Origin: Ailurus styani
Lineage: Eukaryota; Chordata; Mammalia; Carnivora; Ailuridae
Assembly: GCA_002007465.1 (NCBI GenBank)
Contig: LNAC01001230.1
Coordinates: 1 to 64,000 of the forward strand
Length of the DNA: 64,000 nt
Reading direction: 5' to 3'
A model generated the notes under the pieces. It was not told the origin of the DNA and ran no database searches. It worked only from the letters and a program-made list of their open reading frames with translations. A program made the position numbers and the translations under genes. Shown here piece after piece: positions 59,059 through 64,000 of this stretch (the stretch's first letter is position 1; each line of letters starts with the position of its first letter).

Positions 59059-59335
59059 GATTTGGGGCATCTTTATATATACTGGGTACACATCCATTGT
59101 GAGAAATGTGATTTGAAAATATTTCTCTCAGTTTGTGCCTTGTTTGTTCTTTACAGTGTCTTATAAAGAGCAGGAGTCCTCAATTTAGATGCAGTCCAAT
59201 TCAATAAGCTTTTCTTTTATGGATCCTGCTCTTAGCATCATTTCTAACAAATCTTCTCCTATCCTAAGATTTCAAATACTTTCTCCAATATAGGCCTCTT
59301 AGACTTGTGTGTTTTTAGATTTTATATTTACACCT
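58195..59335 (-). mobile_element. Old LINE-1 3' end, reverse
   Basis: The reversed 3' UTR at left contains 'gtacccaccatcaaaatcaa'. Reversed ORF2 end follows: 'taaatggaatcatacaggaa' near 58542, 'ctcatcctcaccagcactta' near 58888 and 'tttcttttatggatcctgct' near 59210. The element is L1MC/L1ME-like and strongly decayed. A (TTA)n run lies at 59024-59057. Confidence 0.78.
59024..59057 (+). repeat. (TTA)n microsatellite
   Basis: About eleven pure TTA units. Confidence 0.95.
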
Positions 59336-59339
59336 GTGA

Positions 59340-59635
59340 GCTACTTTTTGGTATTTCTTCAAAACTTTTAATAAATTTCCTTTCACTTGCCTGTATGGCA
59401 CTAAGCACCTCTTTCTCCCTTCCTCTGCAATAGGTGAGTCAGTGCCTATGTCTCATCTTCCATTGGAGGGAAACCTCCCTCTTCGGATTCTAAGCTACTT
59501 GATTGTCTGATGACGTCAGCTCTTACAGGGTCAAGAAAAATTATGACTTTGTATTTGATCCATCTTTTGGTTGTTGTTGAGACAGAGAGATTTCTGTCAA
59601 TTTTTCATGATCTAGGTATAAGTAGAAGTCTGTTG
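59340..59635. other. Unrecognised sequence between two reverse L1 tails
   Basis: About 300 bases containing one perfect cAMP-response-element palindrome TGACGTCA at 59511-59518. No gene seen. Confidence 0.45.
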
Positions 59636-59639
59636 ATGA

Positions 59640-60265
59640 TTGTAATTATTTTTAACATATTAATTGAAATATGATTCAAATACCATAACATCTATCCATT
59701 TAAAATATACAGCTTAGTTATTTTTAGTTTACTCGTAGAGTTGTGTGATCAATACCATTATCTAATATTCACACATTTTATCAGCCACAAAAGAAACTCC
59801 ATACACATGAGCAGTCACTTCACACCTTTCTCCTCCAGCCCTAAATAACCTCCAATATACCTTTTATTTCTATAGTTCTGTTTCTTTTGGACATGTTATA
59901 TACATGGAATTATATGCTATGTAGTATTTTGTGATTGGATGCTTTACTTAATGTGCTTTTTTAAGGTTCATGTTGTAAAATTATCAAAACTTTATTTATT
60001 TGTATGAATGAATAATATTCTTTTGTATGGATATACAATATTCATCAGTTGGTGGACATTTGTATTTTCCCACTTTTTGGTTTTTACAAATAATGCTACT
60101 ATTAAAATTTCTGTACAAGTTTTTTTCATTTTCTTTGGTATTTACCTAGGAGTGGAATTGCTGAGTATATAGCGCCACCCTATTTTTAACATTTTAAGGA
60201 AATTCCAAACTGCTTTTCAAAGTGGTTTTACCAGTTTTATTATTTCTCAATGTACCTCAAGTATA
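59640..60265 (-). mobile_element. Old LINE-1 3' end, reverse (second copy)
   Basis: Repeats the reversed 3' UTR and ORF2-end order: 'ataccataacatctatccat' near 59681, 'gtatggatatacaatattca' near 60025, 'tatttacctaggagtggaat' near 60140. It ends with 'aaattccaaactgcttttca'. It covers regions also present in 58195-59335, so it is an independent copy. Confidence 0.8.
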
Positions 60266-60269
60266 GATG

Positions 60270-61501
60270 TTTAAGGTCATTATATTCTTTGGGTTCATAA
60301 CCTATAATCATCATTAGTCCACTGATGTATTAGTCTACCAGTGAAGTGAAGTAGATGAGGCTCTTTTTTGGACAATCATGTAACAGTGCAAGCAAGAGAT
60401 CATGAGAGCCTGAACTAAGCAATAAGAGAAGGCCAACCTGGATTTTAGTGTCTTAAATAATTTGCTCCTTACCCCTTATAAAAGTAGCCCAGTGCTTCTT
60501 CTACTTGTTGACTTATGTCCCAAATCACCGCTTGAGCTTTTCTAGAACATTTGCCTCATGTCTATGCAACTGACCTAATTATACCAGTCTGTTGAATGAC
60601 TTTCTGACTTCCTAATCTACATATTTCATAATATTCTTATACATATTTCATAATAGGAAATGGTAGCCTTGGTAATCACACTTACTCATCACTCAACCAC
60701 ACTTGCTTCCCCAAAAGTCTAGCACTAAGAAATAATAGAGTTACTTTGCTAACCACTTTGCTCTTGATCTTTTGCAAATTTCCATAAGCCTCTTACATAA
60801 TTTTCATTTTTCTTAAATATAACAGTCCAGTTAAAAAGTTATGCAATCTTTTTTGTTTATCTCATCTGTTTCAGAAATCATTATAGCTCAAGTTTCTTCA
60901 TGGCATAAACTGCCTTATTTTGATTTCCTCCCTTCTTATGTCATTTCTTTTCCATGTCAATATGATTGAGGCTCTATTTAGAAACAGCATTTTCAGACAA
61001 CCTTTGCTTATCTAGCTGCAGGTTTTTTGTGAACATGTTTTCAGGTTTCAATTTCCATGCAGATATAACACTTTCTCTTTACAGCTTGCCTTCCCCATTC
61101 CCTTCCCATACTTACATACATAATCCCAACAGATTTCATTTTTCTTTAGTGTTTTTAAGTCAAAATAGTGTAATACTCATTTCTCACTGATACCTGCTTT
61201 CTTACTTTTTATAAACTTGACTATGAATCATATAATTTCAAAATAAAGTTTAAATAAGATTTCTTTATTCTTTATGTGACTGACTTGAATAATCAACTAC
61301 TGTCAACCAGAAGGACCAGGGAAATAAGGAGTCTTCCAGTGTTGTCCCAAAGGCCAGTGGTAAAGGAGCAAGACACAGGGGACATATGCATGTCAAAACT
61401 GATCCTTCTGGGCTACACTGGCATTTCCCAGCCAGTGCAAGCCAACAAGATTAGTTTTGACATTTATTTGTCCATTATACTGAGTTAATGATGCAGCAGA
61501 C

Positions 61502-61538
<37 letters not shown>

Positions 61539-62195
61539 TATTTTATATTTTATTATCTGGACTGGAGTCCTAAAAATGCAACCAGGAGAAAGAAAACAGG
61601 AAATGACATATGTACTAAATAGTATTTTCTTTGTCATCAAAACAAACCCCCAAAAGTTAATTTTAGCTTTCTCTATATGCATTTTTGTTCATTTTTTTTT
61701 TGATGGCTGAGGTCATTCTTAAAAAGTATCTATTTATCTGTTTCCAAATAATAATATAGAAAATGAAATTACTTTTATGAGTTCCAATGGCTTTTGTTGT
61801 AAAGAATTAAAAAAACTATTGGAACATCAGGGACTATCTTACAGAAATATCTAGTAAAAACACACTAATGACATAGTTCATTTGTTATTAGCTCTTGAAA
61901 AGCTCCACTCTCACTTTGAGCTTTACAGTTGGGTCTATCTCTAGCATCAAGTTATAAGTAAAATTGCTTAAGAAAAGAGCCACTGTCAGAACCTGCCTTT
62001 TGGGCTGATGGAATAATAGAGCTGTTTCACAAGATAAGATAAGGTAGAGAGGACCAAAAGACTGATACTTCCCTTATCCCCGCCTCCCACCCCAAATGCA
62101 GGTTTTATTACAACATCCCAGTAACTTAGTTCCCCACAGTTCATTCCTTCTTTGTGCTTGGTGGTGGAAGACTCTTTTGAAATCATAGTTTTTAT
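60270..62195. other. Mostly unrecognised sequence
   Basis: About 1.9 kb without a supported gene. A small direct repeat containing 'acatatttcataat' occurs near 60621 and 60641. The TG microsatellite is listed separately. Confidence 0.45.
61503..61537 (+). repeat. (TG)n microsatellite
   Basis: About 35 bases of pure TG, probably polymorphic. Confidence 0.96.
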
Positions 62196-62199
62196 CATC

Positions 62200-62670
62200 A
62201 AGAGGCATTATGGATCAATGTTTAAGAATGTGGGCCATACAACAAGATGCCCTGTGCTCTAATTTTTGCTCTGATACTTACAATGAGAAAGATACTTTAT
62301 ATTATCTCTAAGATAAAGGGTTAATCTAAAAGAGCCCTCCTGGGGGCGCCTGGGTGGCTCAGTCCTTAAGCCTTTGCCTTAGGCTCAGGTCATGATCCCG
62401 GGGTCCAGGGATGGAGCCCCAGATCAGGCTCCCTCCTTGGTGGGAAGCCTGCTTCTCCCTCTCCCACGCCCCCTGCTTGTGTTTCCTTTCTCGCTGTGTC
62501 TATCTCTATCAAATAAATAAATAAAACCTTTAAAAATAATAATAAAAGAGCCCTTCTGATCTCTTAAGACTCCTTTGAGGATTAAATGAAGTATCCATAT
62601 CCAGTTTCTAGAACAACTCCTGACACTTAGTAAGCACCCATTAAATATTAGCTATTAATATTATTACCTA
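62200..62670 (-). mobile_element. MIR SINE relic, reverse, split by SINEC
   Basis: Left part (62200-62342): 'tgtttaagaatgtgggccat', 'tgctctgatacttacaatga'. Right part (62559-62670): 'ctcctttgaggattaaatga', 'ctgacacttagtaagcaccc', 'attaatattattac'. Together they give the reversed MIR consensus in order. Confidence 0.85.
62343..62543 (+). mobile_element. SINEC, caniform-type, within MIR
   Basis: Sense head 'gcgcctgggtggctcagtcc', 'ggtcatgatcccggggtcca', 'ccccctgcttgtgtttcctt' and an (AAATA)n tail. Target AAAAGAGCCC(T)(C/T)CTG at 62328-62342 and 62544-62558 with one mismatch. Confidence 0.95.
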
Positions 62671-62917
62671 AGAGAGGAAATAAATTCATCACCAATCACC
62701 AAGTACTAAATCCTTCAACAACATGTACTTCCCATTCTAGCTGGATTCTGCACTAAAGGAGCAGAGAACAATGAGGGGAATGTCAAGATATGTCTTGAAT
62801 ACTAAAGATTGTTAAGAGAATATAGGTTTGGTATATATATATTCATTATTCTTAAAGATGGCTTCCAAAATTTTATGCTTCAAGCCCCATAAGACATGGA
62901 TCATCTCCCATCAAGGT

Positions 62918-63080
62918 GAGCAGTGATTCTCAAAATTTCTCAAATGTACATATGCACCACTTGGACATTTTGTTAAAAGACAGATTTTTATTCATTACAT
63001 CTGGAATGGATATGAAATCCTAGATTTCTAACAGGCTGGCACCAAAGCTGGTGATCTTTCTGGGGGCACATCATGAGCAA
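62918..63080 (+). mobile_element. MER20/MER5-type hAT DNA-transposon relic
   Basis: Begins 'gcagtgattctcaaa' and continues with 'catatgcaccacttggacat', 'tgttaaaagacagattttta' and 'gatttctaacaggctggcac', the order of short non-autonomous hAT-Charlie elements. The exact family name is from memory. Confidence 0.65.
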
Positions 63081-63084
63081 CAAG

Positions 63085-64000
63085 GACAGAGAACATTTTG
63101 AGCAGAGATAAAATTAAACACAGCATTGGACCCTCCCATTCTCCACTGCGTCATATCAACACTGCCATCACACTTACCCTGGCCAAAAATCCCTTAGTTC
63201 ACATGTGGCTACAGGACTTAATCCTGAATTTTCGCATGCACTGTGTACTCAACACAGTTGGGGACTAGAAATGTAATTGGATAGTCATGTGGCTGTTTGG
63301 GGTACTGATCCTATTGCCTTTGATTGAAGCTGCATAAGATTTCCTGCTTCCAAGTCAGACCCTCTAGAGACGCATGGAAAATGGGCTCAGTGAGGGCATT
63401 CTAATGCCTCCATGGGAGACACTCCATTACCTGACCCTCCGATTATGGTTAGACTCTTGTGAGATCAGAATCACATTTATCAAACACCAACTGAATGTTT
63501 GCTATTTGACACTGGATAGTCCAAAGTTCCACAAACTGTGGCACCAAGAGAAACCCTTAAAGACTCACTAATTCAACACTCTCTACACAACAGTTTAGAA
63601 ATCTGAGGTCCAGAGGTATTAAGTGATCCAGTTAGGAGCAGCTTCATTCTCCTCAAAACCATGTTGTCCTCAAAAGGACAGAGAATATGCTTTACACAAG
63701 AAAAGAATGCTACCATCCAAGGTAACCTGTAATATGCAAAATATGTGTGTTTGTGCTGAGTTATTTGAATGGGAGATATCATAAGGGCAGGGATGGCTAA
63801 GCAAGTTTTAAAGGACACGTGGCACTGAAGCTGGACCTCAAAGGAAGAATGGACCAGTTGCAAGTTCAGCTTTCCAATAAGGAAGCCAATATTATAAGGG
63901 ATAATACTCAATGGTTATCATGGAACCCAGGGGTTGGTAATCATAATGAAAGGCAGAGATGTTTTTGAGAGACAGTCAAGCAAGTAATGTCTGGAAAACT
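63085..64000. other. Unrecognised sequence to window end
   Basis: About 900 bases. 'gaaatctgaggtccagaggt' near 63599 suggests a scrap of MIR but is too short to call. The minus-strand frame 63573-63911 (112 codons) has no recognisable motif. Confidence 0.4.

Noticed and set aside
1..64000. CRISPR array, phage, operon or secretion/defence system
   Set aside because: The direct repeats present are microsatellites, target-site duplications, dispersed SINEs or assembly duplications. Base composition and repeat content are mammalian throughout.

Overview
This window is mammalian nuclear DNA from a carnivore, most likely a mustelid (ferret, mink, marten, badger or otter group). The main evidence is 18 recognisable copies of the tRNA-derived carnivore SINE (SINEC). 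Several of these carry the head 'gcgcctgggtggctcagt', a body ending in 'ctctgcctacttgtaat' and a (AAATA)n AATCTT tail, which I associate with Mustelidae. Long carnivore-type LINE-1 segments, mammal-wide MIR and L2 relics and an A+T-rich background agree with this. Nothing is prokaryotic, and there are no operons, CRISPR arrays or phage-like blocks.

No functional protein-coding gene can be supported, so I read the window as an intergenic or deep-intronic gene desert. The only gene-derived sequences are dead copies. One is a processed pseudogene of NUCKS1 (about 35415-36382, plus strand), with stop codons from CGA decay, a 20-base insertion and a lost C-terminal tail. The other is a U6 snRNA retropseudogene (15252-15348, minus strand) flanked by decayed target-site duplications. 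One short interval (41668-41743) has strong splice sites on both sides and an open frame, and is the best candidate for an unannotated exon.

Layout. 1-8000: an L1 3' end, then a long old sense L1 (about 1256-6115) holding a large GAA tract and two SINEs, then a minus-strand L1 tail (7341-8012). 8000-16200: sparse, with SINEs, MIR and L2 relics, an unidentified old repeat and the U6 copy. 16200-23000: a younger sense L1 3' half (16217-17878), a minus-strand L1 tail (18705-19122) and a long minus-strand L1 (19123-22362). Single N bases here mark assembly joins, two of them flanked by clear artificial-looking duplications (64/65 bp and 185 bp). 23000-44300: mostly unique or anciently decayed sequence with MIRs, SINEs, microsatellites, the NUCKS1 pseudogene, a 37-bp L1 insertion and the candidate exon. 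44300-51400: a nest of L1s, including one with an inverted 5' part and a young 3' end inserted into an old ORF1-ORF2 element. 51400-64000: an MLT1-type LTR split by a SINE, an ERV-L-like pol relic with integrase motifs (minus strand), further L1 tails, a MIR split by a SINE and a hAT-type MER relic.

No new biological system is visible. The most informative observations concern retrotransposition mechanics (tiny, inverted and nested insertions with target-site duplications), assembly artefacts and one possible exon. Repeat family names are from memory of consensus sequences. Boundaries of old repeats are approximate, often by tens of bases.
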